Part shown: piece after piece, positions 11,471-23,736 of the stretch
Layout: every line of letters starts with the position of its first letter
Numbering within the stretch: the stretch's first letter is position 1
Assembly: GCA_001695595.3 (NCBI GenBank)
Contig: MBPM02000066.1
Location: 124,001 to 188,000 of the forward strand
DNA from: Plasmopara viticola
Lineage: Eukaryota; Oomycota; Peronosporomycetes; Peronosporales; Peronosporaceae
DNA length: 64,000 nt
Reading direction: 5' to 3'
Notes under the pieces: model-generated
Told to the model about the DNA's origin: nothing
The model's database searches: none
What the model saw: the letters and a program-made list of their open reading frames with translations, nothing else
Made by a program: the position numbers and the translations under genes

Positions 11471-12169
11471 TATCAAACAATGACTCTAGGTAAACCAATT
11501 GAATCTCTGTACCACACAAGCATGCAACCACACTAACTAAATACGGAACGTTAAGTTCGTGATGGAAAGACTACCTTTTGTAATCATGTGGCTCGTAACA
11601 ATAATAATAAGATGACTAGCTTCTCAAAGTGTACATTTGCTTTGAGCTCTTGAACCTGACACGACAAGTGCTACTACGTAGAGCTGTCACGGAGGAAGCT
11701 TCTTTAAAAGTCGGTTGCGGACGAGGCTTGGGCAGCGAGCGGGCCGAAGTCGATGAAGGAGGCGTTTCAGTTGCTTAAAGCAAATTTGAAAAAGAAATCA
11801 AGTGGATAGCTCTTTCGAATTCTTAATGCCGCTCTCAGTCATTTACTGCTACCATTCAAAAAGCCACCATCCATCTGGCTTTTACACACCCTGAATTATT
11901 TTCAACCAATGAGATCACTTAATTCCCAATAACTAAAGAACATTTAGACCTTGCTTCATGTCTGAAGCCAGTATAATATTACGATGCATATGCGCTTTCG
12001 GTATATATATAGTAATGGCCGTTACCGGCAAACACGCTGGTAACGACAATTACATCGCATCTTACATATGTTCGTTGCAACGCTTTCTCATGATTGAAAT
12101 GCTGCAATTGCACAATCATTCACAATCCAATTTGGTAGATGCTATACCGTACGTGAATGAGCGCCTTCT

Positions 12170-13089
12170 TGGAATTATAGCCTTGGCGGGAATTGCGTCT
12201 GATCGTCTAGAAAAAATCCATAGTTGAAGGTGGTTATGGTGTAATTATGGCTTCTTTTTGTCTATTCAAGCTAATTTGCAGCAATTCGTATTTTTAAAGG
12301 CTCCGTATCTTGTATAATTCTTTTTTATAATGAGAATCTACCAATCACAGCACAGGGTTAATCAAAGGGGAAGTGATGAATAGCAAAAGTGAGTGCTGAC
12401 TAGCGGCTCTTTATTTAAATAAACGCTCCTTTGACACTAAAAGGCTCGGGTCAACCTTATAAGTATCGTTCATTGCGCCTAGGGCACAGATGTTCTAATA
12501 AACTCCAAAAATGTGGCAAATTCTTTATTAAACAGACTCAGATGAACACTTTAGTGATTTCCACACCCAGAAGACGACAAAGGTACGAGATCGACCCCAA
12601 ACCAGGCACAAAATACTGCAATGACCATTGGCACTGGAGCAGCGAGAGCTTATCGATGCCTTATTTGCTAAAAAAAGAGGCATGGTGGGGTTCTTCGATT
12701 TCTGGGAAGAGAGCCGAAAAAAAGGCGACCAGTGCATACTATTGATTAAACAGTGCGAAAATTCCTGAACATCCAGAACAATTTTTCTAATAGCATATCC
12801 AGGTGCACATTGTATTGTAAAAGAGATTTATTTTGCTGGCAACCCTTCAATGGAAACTAGAAAATCGGATATACCTTTATGGCGGTGAGTACCTCTGGCG
12901 GCATTAATAGTGATGAGACAAGTGCCGAATTTGTCTTAGCAACATTTAGCCCCCGCCTACTGATCACACAATAATTTCGACCATTATAGCATTCCACCGC
13001 AACATAATTTGAAGACATATCGCTTTGAAGGAGGTCAGTTGGATTTGGACACCCATCAAGACTTTGTAAGGCAAGTTTTGAGGTTTTCA
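12170..13089 (-). repeat. Decayed dispersed repeat, inverted copy
   Basis: The reverse complement matches about 16,790-17,720, the distal half of repeat copy b. Shared words include the one around ATGGTCATTGACAYGGGAGC near 12,620/17,260 and the TTGATGGGTGTCCAAATC-like word near 13,040/16,820. No intact frame survives. It lies between effector fragments A and B within the left arm of the palindrome. Confidence 0.55.
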
Positions 13090-13720
13090 CTAGGTCGACG
13101 TCGTTAAAGAGATGCATCAGTAGCGAGATTAGGCCAAACAATGGGTCTGGGTGATTCTTAATGTTAATACCACAAAACTTGACCCACTTGTACAACATAA
13201 CGAGGCCTTAAGATTCAATGTCCAAAAGCGCAATGACACGACTCAACGATCTTCCAGCGTCCTTCCATCATTGAAACTGCTGGTTTGTCAGGAAAGTGGC
13301 CGTGACTTTCATACGTAGCATTAATTTATCTACTTTCATCATCATCGATGCCTTATGGTCGCTATGACAAGCAGTAAGTACGGCAAGCAAGCCAAAGTAC
13401 TCCGTCGAATTCTTTTTATTAAAATCGCGAATGTGATAAAATAAAATGCAGTAAACTCTGATCCACCGTTCGAAATCTAAGGTCATCAGTAGACGATAAA
13501 AGCTTCTTGCGAGCCAATGTGGCGTAGTACTCGCCAGCACTGAAGCAAAAGGGTCTTATTTTTCCTGTTTCAGATTAAGCCGCATAAAAGAGCACCATGT
13601 GTCATCGTACGATTAAAGCAGTCCCAAAACAGCATGGCCTCCAATCTTTTGACATCTTCCAGGTTTTCTGGCATTGCCTCTACGACAACGATCTTTGACT
13701 TGCTTTGCTTATTAATTCTC
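13090..13720 (-). pseudogene. LWY effector fragment B
   Basis: Aligns with about 4,830-5,470 of the effector gene, spanning the junction where the intact gene carries its TAG. In this copy the corresponding codon is TTG (13,515-13,517). Recognisable pieces include an HIRDFN-x-KN-x-TE segment, a LLAVLTAC segment and a LYKWVKFC segment. Frameshifts and stops make it non-coding. Confidence 0.7.
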
Positions 13721-15359
13721 CAAGACATTTACAAAATAAGGTGTGCCACGTCGGCATGCAGGAAAAGATTTGGTCTTCTGGTGAGCGACAGCTCATTAGT
13801 GTCGGTATGAAAATAAATTTGCAATAGAATGCAGGCTTGAGGCTGGTATATTTAATTACATATTAATGCCTTTCAATCTTACCCCCAGCTCTTGACAAGT
13901 GATCAAAGTCGCTGACGTAATTAGTGAATTTATTATGCATGACTGGCAATAGTATAAATGGTCGCTTGTCGTGCACCAATAACCATAATCATTTAAGATT
14001 CTTTAACAAAGTGTCAGCATTCAACACTAATGCATACCATTTTGTAACGGCCCGTTACATCCTTCCAGAAAAGTCGATTCTGCTTTCAATGGTGCCTTTG
14101 CACCAATGCCGGTATCTGTGCGGAGGGGTGCGTCGAAAGTAAAGGCTACAACTGCCAAGAAAGTGACGTCAGAAAAAAAAGATGCCGCCTACACAGTGGG
14201 CGACGAGCCAAAGTGTCATACCCGACACGAGCCGCGCAGCTTTCAAATGTGATCCCACCACGTAGGGTAAGTCGCGCTTATCGCTCTAGCCTGGTTTGTT
14301 GTTTGCAGACGTTTCTGCCTTTCGGCAAAGAAAAGGCCTTTCCGGCAAGCACTCGCCTGGTTCTCTGCCGTTAAGGCTACAAAAGAGCCTTAAATTAGTG
14401 ATAATGTTATCCAAATAGCCTCATCTTTGGCAGGGTGATAGATTTGTCGTCAGACTCACACGTGATGCAAAAGACATCACCCAAAATCACAGTGATTGCA
14501 ACGGTCCTTTGGAGACTTGGAATATCTTGACCGATGAGATCATCAAAATTGGTCACTATGGAGTCGAGTGAGTTCAAAGCCGACAACATCGGTTAACGCC
14601 TTGGGAGCTAAAGTCATCAAGTCATTATGGGAAAAAAATTTGCGACTCGACTAAAGCTGGGTTTTAATGCAGTTGCTGTTTTTCGAGACGTCCAATTTCC
14701 ATTGGGACAGCGGGTCAGATGGTGAAAGGGTAATCTTCTATATCCGATGCAGGTAACGGCATCGAGAACTACGCTCATCTGCTTCGCGCGCCACGAGGGC
14801 TTTATAAAGGCCACATTTCGCGTAGGGTGGCGTGTAAAAAAATGAGCTTGTCTTTCCCACCTTTCTAAACGCACTAGAGCCTCAACTTAGCAGATGGTGA
14901 CTTTTTGTAGCGGTAAGACATTTTACGGCCTTTGCTTTCTACTACACACACAAAAGAGCCATAAAATCCTATACAGTATTCCTTTTGAAGCTTTGAGACG
15001 TTGTAATCTCACCGATCAGACCTTACTACCTTTGATTAAAAACATTTTTCCAGTGCGACCTTCTGGCAGCTATGCGCAAATTTCTAGCACCGCAACGAAT
15101 CCGCTTAAGATTCCAATCAGCGCTAAAAATGACAAAAGGCACAGGTGTCTTGGAAAACCCCCAGCCCTGTTACTACCACGACTTAATTGGAAAACAGTTT
15201 TGATGTTAAAAAAAGCTTAATAGTCCTGAACCCTGTAACCCATTTACATTGGACGAAGTGCTTTACGTCTGTCAGCTTAAAGTACAGCCTACTCAGTTGT
15301 TGGTCATAAAACCATCACCAATAATATGCGAATGCCATACAGGGTCTTTACTTCCCAAC
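13721..15359. other. Spacer between the palindrome arms
   Basis: No gene is recognised. A near-palindromic GTAACGGCCCGTTAC word near 14,047 resembles the kind of end seen on some retrotransposon LTRs, but no partner copy was found. Open frames such as 15,220 and 14,874-14,617 lack domains. Confidence 0.35.
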
Positions 15360-15980
15360 TACGGCGATAAAAAATTACTTCGCTGACGTTGAGCTGATCA
15401 CAGTTGTCGCAGAGGCAACGCTAGAAAATCTGGAAGATGTCAAAAGAGTAGAGGATATGCTGTTTCGGGACCGCTTTAGACACATGATGCTCTTACTATG
15501 TGGCTTAATCTGGGATAAGATAAGAAATACCCTTTTGCTTCTGTGCTTACGAGATAAGACGAGTACTACACCACATTGGCTCACAAGAAGCTTGTATTGT
15601 TTACTAATGACCTCAAATACAAGATTGCGAAATATGGGTCAGAGCTTACAGCTTTTGTTTCTCACAATCGCGCTTTTGATGAAAAGTACCCGACAAAATA
15701 GTTCGGCTTGCTTGCCGCACTCACCGCTCGCAATAGCGACCATAACAAATCGATGGTAAAAGCAGCTAAATTAATCCCAAGTATGAAAGACACGGCCACG
15801 TTCCTTAAAGATCAGTAGTTTCAGTAATGGAAGTACGCTGGAAGACCGTTGAGCCATGTCATTGCGCTTTTGGACATTGTATCTCAAGGCCTTCTCATGT
15901 TGTACAAGTGGATCGAGTTTTGTGGTATTTGTACTAACAATCACCCATACACTTGTTTGACCCAAATTCGATGCCTCTCT
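15360..15980 (+). pseudogene. LWY effector fragment B'
   Basis: Plus-strand copy of the same gene segment as fragment B, starting at a NYF-x-DVEL-like stretch and running through the post-junction unit to about 15,980. The codon equivalent to the intact gene's TAG is TTG (15,576-15,578). Multiple stops and shifts occur. The unclassified repeat copy b follows directly. Confidence 0.7.
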
Positions 15981-17720
15981 TTAACGTCGTCGACTTAGTG
16001 GATATAACAAATGCAAAAGGCATTTTTTGCGTAAGTGGCAAACGAAGACCATTTTTCCCGTGCTGTCATCGACAACTAGCAGGCGAAAGACAAAGTCGAG
16101 GTATATGAGCTTTTGAGGGGTCCGCCCGTACTTGCAGGCTCGATGTGAGAACTGCGACTCGGCCAGGCAAAGCAGGTCCTTACCTCCTGTACGATTGCAC
16201 ATCTGAGGCCACCAATACGCTGTGAGGACTTAGAAAAATCTAAGCCTCAATCACAGCTAATTTGAGCATCATTTACCCCTTGAAGCTCTTTTTACTGATA
16301 ATCTTCGTCGTTCGTACAAAGCGCTATACCCGACTTACTCTATAGTGAACCAGATCGCTTGCTCAATCTTAGCGATACAACTACGATCGCTTACAAAAGA
16401 TTAGCCACTCAAATTTCTAGTTTTGCCTACGATGACGAATCGCACTAAGAGCTCAAGATCGACATTCGCTCTGCTTACCTTTAGAACGCGGTTGTCGATC
16501 GATCTGTATGCTCTGCTGTAACGGTCAATTTATATTTTGGATTGCGCGAAATAGCATCGGCAAGAACATTAACATTACCAGACCTGGCTTTGTGAAAAGC
16601 GCATGGCCAACACTATACGTGTGCAAGCACATGGCTAGGCCTGATCACTTGCACAATTTTTAAGGTTTTGCCGAGACGGTTTCTTGAGGTCTACTTAAAT
16701 CCGATGATTGCTTACAAAACAGTCGACGTCTTTTATCTCCTCCGCCGCAAGGTCACATTCGTCGATCTTGACACAGCGTTTGTTGGTCCTCATAACCCAA
16801 ATCTTGCCTTACAAAGTCTGATGGGTGTCCAAATCTATTTGACGTCTTTCAAAGCGATATGCTGTTATAATAATTCGCGGAGGAAGGCTATAATGGCCGA
16901 ATTTTTTGTGTGATCCGGCGACTAAATGTCGCTGGGGCAATAGCCCTTGATACATCACTAACAATGCCACTAGACGTACTCACCGCCATAACGATATAGA
17001 CGGCTTCCCGATTCGCACTTGATAGAAGCCAGCTGCGTAAATCTTGTGCACTATACAACTTGCAGCTTTATAGAAATTTGTCCTGAATGTTTGTTCAGGA
17101 ATTGTTGCACTGTATAAACAACAGTATGGAAGAACTAGTTGTCACATTTTTTACGGCTTCTTACAACAGAAGTCGATGATAAGTGCAAATAGTTTTAATC
17201 CGCCATGGCTTTGCTTTTATTTTTAGCAAAAAAAGCATTAATCAGCTCTCGCTGCTCCCGTGTCAATGATCATTACAGTATTTTGCGTTTTGTGTGGGGT
17301 CAATCTTGTGCTTTTGTCGTCCTATCGGTGAGGAGATCACTGAAATGCACATCTGAGTCTGTTAAATAAAGAATTGCCGCATTTTTGGAGTTTTCAAGAA
17401 TCTCTGCGCCACAACGCTTATAAGTGAAATTCGAGATATTTTAGTCTCAAATGAAGGCTTAATAAATATAGGGAGCCACTTGTTACTTCTCACTTACGCT
17501 TTTCATCACCCCCCTAATAATGAATCTTGTGCTGTGATTGGTGTGGACTTATATGTAATAAACGGAACCTTAAAAAATCAAATTGCTGATAACTCGCGTG
17601 ATTATGACAAAAGAAGTCATAAGTACACCAAACCACCTTCAATTATGGATTTTTTCTAGACGAGCAAATGCAATCTCCGCCAACGCTATAATCCCGAGAA
17701 AGTGTTTATCAACGTGCGGT
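15981..17720 (+). repeat. Decayed dispersed repeat, copy b
   Basis: Matches copy a (1,260-3,000) and copy c (19,691-21,270) in order and orientation. It starts with a GCAAAAGRCATTTTTTGCG-like stretch directly after the effector fragment. No intact frame; class unknown. Confidence 0.55.
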
Positions 17721-18419
17721 AAAGCCTTTAACAACTTGATGTGTGAATGATTGCGTAATTGATGTGAACTATCTGTATTTTATTCATGAGATCGCCCATA
17801 TGGACGATGTAACGTAAATGTCGTCACCGGCGTGTTTGCCGGTGGCGGCCATACATATGCAATGTTACTTTGTTCAGGAAAAGGCTGGCCTCAAACAAGA
17901 AGCAAGGTCCAAATTTCACATAATATTCGGGAGTTAAGTGACATTGTTGGTTTAAAATAAGCCAGGATGTGTAAACAGTCCGATGGAGTAAAGAAGAATG
18001 ATGGCTGTTAGAATGGTAGCACTAGATGACTGCGAGCGGCTGTAGTAAAACAATAAATATGTAAGAGCTTTCCACTTGGTATCGTTTCCAAATAAGCTTT
18101 GAGCAACAAACACTCTTCCTTCACCGACTTCGCGCCGCTCGCTGCCCAAGCCTCGTCCGCAACCGACCTTCAAAGAAGCTTCCTCAACGACTGTGCTACA
18201 TAGTATAACTTGTCGTGTCAAGTCTAAACGTTCAAGGCTGATGTGCATACTGAGAAGCTAGTCATCATGTAAGTATTGGTACAAGCCATATAGTGGGAAG
18301 TACCAAATTACAAACGGTAGCCTTTTCAGCACGAACACAACGTTTCGTTTACAATTAGCGTGATTGCACGCTTGTGAGGTACAACATTCAACAAGTGTAC
18401 CCAGAGGTATCGTTTGATA

Positions 18420-19690
18420 CGATTACACTATTAAAGAGGCTATTTTAAGACGCAATGGTAGCAGAAACTGTCGTCGAAGTAACGTCGAAAAATATCAACG
18501 ATGCTTAACGGCTAGAAGCTATGCTGTTTTCACACTAGTTCGACAACTAAATGAGTCGAGAAGCACATGTAAAGCTTTTGGACTGATTGAAGCACCGATA
18601 TCTACTTTTTCTCTACCTTTAAATAAAATGAATGGCTTTGACGAGAAATTGAAGCAAAAAGCAGCCTTCAACGCTTATATTTAAGTACGGCAATTTGTTA
18701 TCGTATATGACGATCACGTTCACTCAATACCGAGCATAATCCTGCAACATAAATGAGCTTACTTGCATTACACTATTTACTTCGTTGTGACAAAACTGTG
18801 GTTAGAATGATTGACAAGCCAAATTGTTTTTGTTTGCCCTGCACACCGTTGCATTTTACAAGCTTATTGAGGTCTAGAAATTCCAACACTGAGTGAACAA
18901 AACGAAGTAGCTGGATGAAGTCATTTAGCTGTTGACTTCTGGCTCTAAAAGCTTGCGTTTTATCTCTAGATGTGCCAAGTTCTTTAACATGTTTAGCAAG
19001 TGTCATCCAGGATCCTTACTTTTTCCAACTACGGCGTTAAAAACTACTTCTGTGGCGTTGAGCTGAACACACTTGTTGTAGAGGCAACGCTAGAAAATCT
19101 GGGAGATGTCAAAAGATTGGAGGCCATGCTGTTTCAGGACTGCTTTGATCGTATGATGATCTTATGATGTGGCATAATCCGGTTTGAGATAAGAACTACC
19201 CTTTTGCTTCAGTGCTGGCGAAGGACGGCAAGTACTACGCCACATTGGCTCGCAAGAAGCTTGGCTTGTTTACGAATGATCTCGAAGACAAGACTTCGAA
19301 AGCTGGTTAAGACTTTACTGCTTTTGTTTCTTACATTCGCGATTTTGATGAAGAGAAACCGACGGAGTAGCTAAGCTTGCTTGCCGCAATCATTATGGAA
19401 TGCTTGTAATAGCGACCATAATGCATCGATGATGATTATAGCAGCCAAATGAATCCAATCATGAAAGACACGACCACGTTCCTTAAAGACCAGCAGATTC
19501 AGTAAAAGAAGGACGCTGAAAGATCGTTCAGCCTTGTCATTATGCTTTCAAACATTGAATTTTAAGGCCTTGTTATGTTGCACAAGTGAATTATTTTTTT
19601 GATTTTACATTAAGAATCACCCAGACTCTTTGTTTGACCCAATTTCGCTGCTGATGCCTCGATTCATCGACGTGGACATAGTGGATAGAG
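18420..19690 (+). pseudogene. LWY effector fragment A'+B'' (contiguous)
   Basis: This is the longest decayed copy. It corresponds without a large gap to about 6,080-4,830 of the effector gene: the last pre-stop unit (18,420-19,020), then the junction and first post-stop unit (19,020-19,690). The codon at the position of the intact gene's TAG is TTG (19,245-19,247), and the flanking reading there (YYATLARKK) is open. Many stops and frameshifts occur elsewhere. It directly abuts repeat copy c. Confidence 0.7.
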
Positions 19691-21270
19691 CAGGTGCAAA
19701 AAACATTTTTTCGCTTAAGCGTCAAACGAAAACCACTTTTCCCGCGACGTCGTCGACGTTTGGCAGGCGAAAGCCAAAGTCGAGGCACATGAACCTTTAA
19801 GGGGTTAACCTGTACTTGCAGGATCGATGTGTGACCTGCGGCCAAGTATAGCAGCTCCTCACATACGATACAATTGTACATGTGAGGACGCCAATATGTT
19901 GTGAAGACTGAATTTTTCTTAAGTCTAAACCGCCGCTAATTTGAGTTTCATGTGCCTTGTAAAGCTATTTGTACTTATGATCTTCGTCGCTCGTAAAAAT
20001 GGCTTAAGCTAGATTTCCCGTACTCACTCATAGTAAAGCAGATCGCTTTGGTCACTTTTAGCGATGCAACTATGATCGCTTGCAAGAGATTAGCCTACCA
20101 AATTTCTTTCTTTGCCTGCGATGACGAATCGCACTAAGAGCTCAAGATCGACATTCGCTTTGCATACCTAGAGAACGCGTATGTCAATCGATCTTTTGAT
20201 CCTGCTTTCGATCAAAAGATCGATTGACAAACGCGTTAGACTTGGCTTTGCGGAATCTTTATGGCAAACACTATAATTGTGCAAACGTATGGCTAGGCCT
20301 GATCACTTGCACGAACCTTTTAGATTTTGCCGAGACATCTTTCACTTTCTTGAGGTCTGCTCGATTTTTTCGACCACATACAAAACAGCCGACGTCTTTT
20401 GTCTCCTCCGCCGTAAGGACACATTCGTCGATCTTGACATAGCGTTTATTGGTCCTCATGACCTTAAAACTTGCCTTTCAAAGTCTTGATGGGTGTCCAA
20501 ATTAATTGACCCCCTTAAAGAGATATGCTGTCATGATATTTTGCGGAGGAAGGCTATTAAGGCCGAAATCATTGAGTGACCCGGCGACTAAATGTCGTTA
20601 GGGCAATTATAGCACTTGCGACATCACTAACAATGCCACTAGACGTACTCACCACCATAAAGTTATATCCTGCGTTAATCTCGTTCACTATACAACGAGC
20701 AACTGGAGATGCTGTCAAAGAAAAATTGCGCTGGGTGTTTGTTCAGGAATTGTTGCACTGTATAACCAGTAGTACTCAAAAACTAGTCGCCACTATTTTT
20801 TCGGCTTTTTTTTAACAGAAGTCGATAATGAGTACAGAAATTTCATATCTTACCATGGTTTTTTTTGTTTTTTAGCAAATAAGGCTTTAATAAGCTCTCG
20901 CTGCTCCCATGTCAATGGTCATCACAGCATTTTGTGCCTGGTATGGGGTCAATCTTGTACCTTTGACGTCTTTTCGGTATGGAGATCATCTGAGTCTGAT
21001 TAATAAAGAATGTGAAACATTCTGGAGCTAATTAGAATCTCTGTGCCACGATGCCTATAAGGCTGATCTGAGACATTTTAGTCTCGAAGGAGTGCTTTTA
21101 AGATAGGGAGCCGCTAGTCACCTCCACTTTCGCTATTAGTCACTCCCCTCTTTAAATGATCGACTTATTAGAAGGATCATGTATTATACGGAGACCTTTA
21201 AAAATACAAATTGCTAAAACTAGCGTGATTATGACAAAAGAAGCCATTATTACACCAAAACCCCGACAAC
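19691..21270 (+). repeat. Decayed dispersed repeat, copy c
   Basis: Third direct copy, abutting the effector fragment as copy b does. The pair [fragment B + repeat] was therefore duplicated as one unit. A perfect short inverted word around ATCTTTTGATC...GATCAAAAGATCGATTGAC at 20,190-20,228 could fold back. No intact gene is present. Confidence 0.55.
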
Positions 21271-22020
21271 AATAGGTGTCCTTGTCCGTAAAATGCAGTA
21301 GTTTGCATGGTCGGTGAGTCTGACGTCAAGTCTGACATGTACGTTTGGGTGATGACTTTGTTTTGTTAGTGTTGCCGCCAAAATTGGGATTCTTTGGAGT
21401 CTTAGGAGCGAAGCGAGTGTTTGTCAAATCTATCGCCCGACGACGGAGGTGTCTTTTAATTACCAAGCGGTAAATTTTAATCGGAATGCGTTTCCCGCCG
21501 CGATGGAGTGATAAGTACTGCCACTACCTTCCTTGCTCAACGATCTTCCTGCATGACGTCGCGCTGCGTGAGAATACCAAGATTCCTAGATTGTCCTTGA
21601 CTATGAATTGAGCTTTATTCAGAATCTTAATTTAAGATATACCCCTGTGAAGCGATTGATTTTAAAAGTACTTTAGTATTAATTAATCTAAGGCGGAAGG
21701 CACGCGATGAGGCTGCGAAAGTTGCCACCGACAAATCTTCATTGAAGATGGGGTGCAGATGATGCGCGGTTTAGATACGTGATTGGTTCATTTCTGAGGC
21801 AAAAGAACGATTATGATTTAGGAGAAAGTTTGTATTGGCCTAATGTTATCAAGATCTAAAGATTCCCAATATACCTCACCACCGTTTCGTTAAGTGTCAG
21901 TTGTATTAGGAACCAGGCGAGAACGCGTCATTTGCCTCTATCGTACATTTACTTGGCAACAGCTTCTGTTTCTATCCAGTGAGCCTATTTGCTTTACGCT
22001 CTTCGTGCAAAAAGCTGATC
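21271..22020. other. Intergenic region upstream of the PX-like/RING gene
   Basis: No gene is seen. An in-frame run without an ATG extends upstream from 22,021 to 21,979 and is not used as the start. The promoter of the RING gene is expected here but no motif was identified. Confidence 0.4.
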
Positions 22021-23196
22021 ATGATGGACTTAACGGAATTCTCGATGGCGTTGACACAGCAGCAGCGCCGTCGTGCGAGCACCAACGCCCATAACCACTC
22101 GGTGAGGGACGATGAAATCCAAAAAGCCACCAGCGAGCTCCACGTCAGTACCGGCAGTCTCATAATTGGTCGTCAGTGCTTCTCGAGTCGCAAAAGCACA
22201 GGCTTTGACAATGACGTCGACGACGCTCATGTACCGCTTGCTATCAAATACTTGGAACAGGTGACCCTCGAGTTGTTCATGACCAAAAAACACACGGACG
22301 TGCGGTACCTCATGCTAGTGCGACATCACGACCTTAATGTAATGTGGCATCGTGCGAGGACTTTTGACGAGTACCGCAAGTTGCGGCAGCGACTGCTCAA
22401 GAAGCTACAGCACGGTCATTTCTGCAACGCCAATTGTCCGTGGCTGTACAGTTTCTTGAAGAGTTATTTTCCTAAAAAGCGTGTGTTTACATTCTCGAGC
22501 ACCCGAATGATCGAGCTACGCAAACAGACACTTGAAAGGTTCTTTGCGGCACTTTACAAGTTCTTGACCGACCGCAAGAACTTTGGATGCTCTATAATTA
22601 TGAATGTGTTTGCTGACGAAGTCGTCGACTTCATTTATTGCGACGGATTGCGGCAGCATGGACTAACAAATTTTCTGCAGTCGCCATTTGAGCCCACGGA
22701 GCTGCGATTAAGTGAAAGTTTTACTTTTAAGTCTGATGTGCTGGAATCGTCCCAAAAGTTGCAGCTAATCCAACAAGATTCAGACCGAAAACTTAGAACA
22801 CAATTGTCGTTGACTTCTTCTCTTGAAGAATCGACGATAGACGACGTCATCGTGAATAATGATCATTGCGACATCTGCACGATTTGTGGCTTAACGCTCA
22901 GTGATGTTGCTGAAGGGGAATCGGGGTTGTCGACGGCTGTTGTCAACGACCGAAATAGGCTTGGAAACAGCAATAGAATGCCGTGCAATAGCGGGCCAGG
23001 GAGTGTTAAGGCACATGGCAGCGGCAATACTGCAAGAAGATCTCACCGAAGGGATAACGCTAGACGGCGACGAGCTGTGGCGTATTACTTGACGACGCTA
23101 AGTTGTGGTCATCAATTCCACGACGAATGCATTGTGCCGAAACTTAACGAGTCGTTGAAATGCCCTACGTGTGGACGCATACCAAGCAACGATTAA
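22021..23196 (+). CDS. PX-like domain and RING-type zinc-finger protein
   Basis: 391 residues from the first in-frame ATG pair. The middle (about 85-210) looks like a phox-homology fold: a TFDEYRKLRQRL-type segment, an FPKKR stretch and an IELRKQTLERFFAAL helix. This suggests phosphoinositide binding on membranes, but the call is tentative. The C-terminus is a RING-like finger: C286-x2-C289, then a long basic loop of about 70 residues, then C362-G-H364...H367-x2-C370, and a final C-P-x-C pair. Such proteins are usually ubiquitin E3 ligases. The long insert between the first two and remaining ligands is unusual. There are no introns. The gene is followed by a 540-bp gap before the kinesin on the same strand. 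Confidence 0.75.
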   Translation: MMDLTEFSMALTQQQRRRASTNAHNHSVRDDEIQKATSELHVSTGSLIIGRQCFSSRKSTGFDNDVDDAHVPLAIKYLEQVTLELFMTKKHTDVRYLMLVRHHDLNVMWHRARTFDEYRKLRQRLLKKLQHGHFCNANCPWLYSFLKSYFPKKRVFTFSSTRMIELRKQTLERFFAALYKFLTDRKNFGCSIIMNVFADEVVDFIYCDGLRQHGLTNFLQSPFEPTELRLSESFTFKSDVLESSQKLQLIQQDSDRKLRTQLSLTSSLEESTIDDVIVNNDHCDICTICGLTLSDVAEGESGLSTAVVNDRNRLGNSNRMPCNSGPGSVKAHGSGNTARRSHRRDNARRRRAVAYYLTTLSCGHQFHDECIVPKLNESLKCPTCGRIPSND

Positions 23197-23736
23197 TTTG
23201 TTTCAGATTTCTACATTGCAGCACAGATTGGACTCAAAGCGAAAAGCTAGGGTTCCTGTTAATAATTGTGAAAAATAGCATGAAATTTTAAGCTTTAAAT
23301 GCATACCCTTTATAATATCGTTGTGCCATACTAACTAGTACAAGGGATATACAAGCAGTCTATCGTCGTGCTAAGTTTTTGAAGCTTAATCAAAAGCATA
23401 AGTAAAACATTTCAAATCCTTAGTCCCACATGCGCTCAATCAATGCTGCCTTTAGACGTAGATTCGACTCAAATTTTAGAGAGGATCTCGCCACTAAAAA
23501 ATTACATTTACGACGCTAATTTTACAAGGCAATTGAACAGTTACTGTCTCATAGCCATTTTACATCATAGTTCGCTCAAAGATCGTAAAATTCGGTGACA
23601 CATGTCCCGTTACCCGTAATTCTGGACGAATTATGCCACAATTGGAGTCGAAATCATGTTCAAAGTTGCTACAAAATCTCGTGCGTTTCGCCTACTTTTA
23701 TTTTAGCAATTAAGGAATAGTTTGCAGGTGTAGACG
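23197..23736. other. Intergenic gap
   Basis: Spacer between the RING gene and the kinesin gene, presumably holding the terminator of one and the promoter of the other. Nothing further is recognised. Confidence 0.4.

Larger units (their letters stand above)
10836..13720 (-). repeat. Left arm of a large imperfect inverted duplication
   Basis: Read on the minus strand, this arm runs fragment B (13,720-13,090), repeat (13,089-12,170), a GC-richer word GGACGAGGCTTGGGCAGCG (near 11,720), then fragment A. The arm at 15,360-19,080 shows the same order on the plus strand, with the same word in complement near 18,150. The arms are diverged by point changes and indels, so the duplication is not recent. 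Confidence 0.6.
15360..19080 (+). repeat. Right arm of the large imperfect inverted duplication
   Basis: Mirror of 10,836-13,720: fragment B', repeat copy b, the GC-rich word near 18,150 in complement, and fragment A' up to about 19,020. The two arms face each other across about 1.6 kb of unrelated sequence. A further copy of fragment B plus repeat continues at 19,020-21,270, giving a mixed inverted and direct arrangement. Confidence 0.6.

Noticed and set aside
14040..14070. LTR-like GTAACGGCCCGTTAC palindrome
   Set aside because: Only one copy was found and no retrotransposon coding sequence lies nearby.
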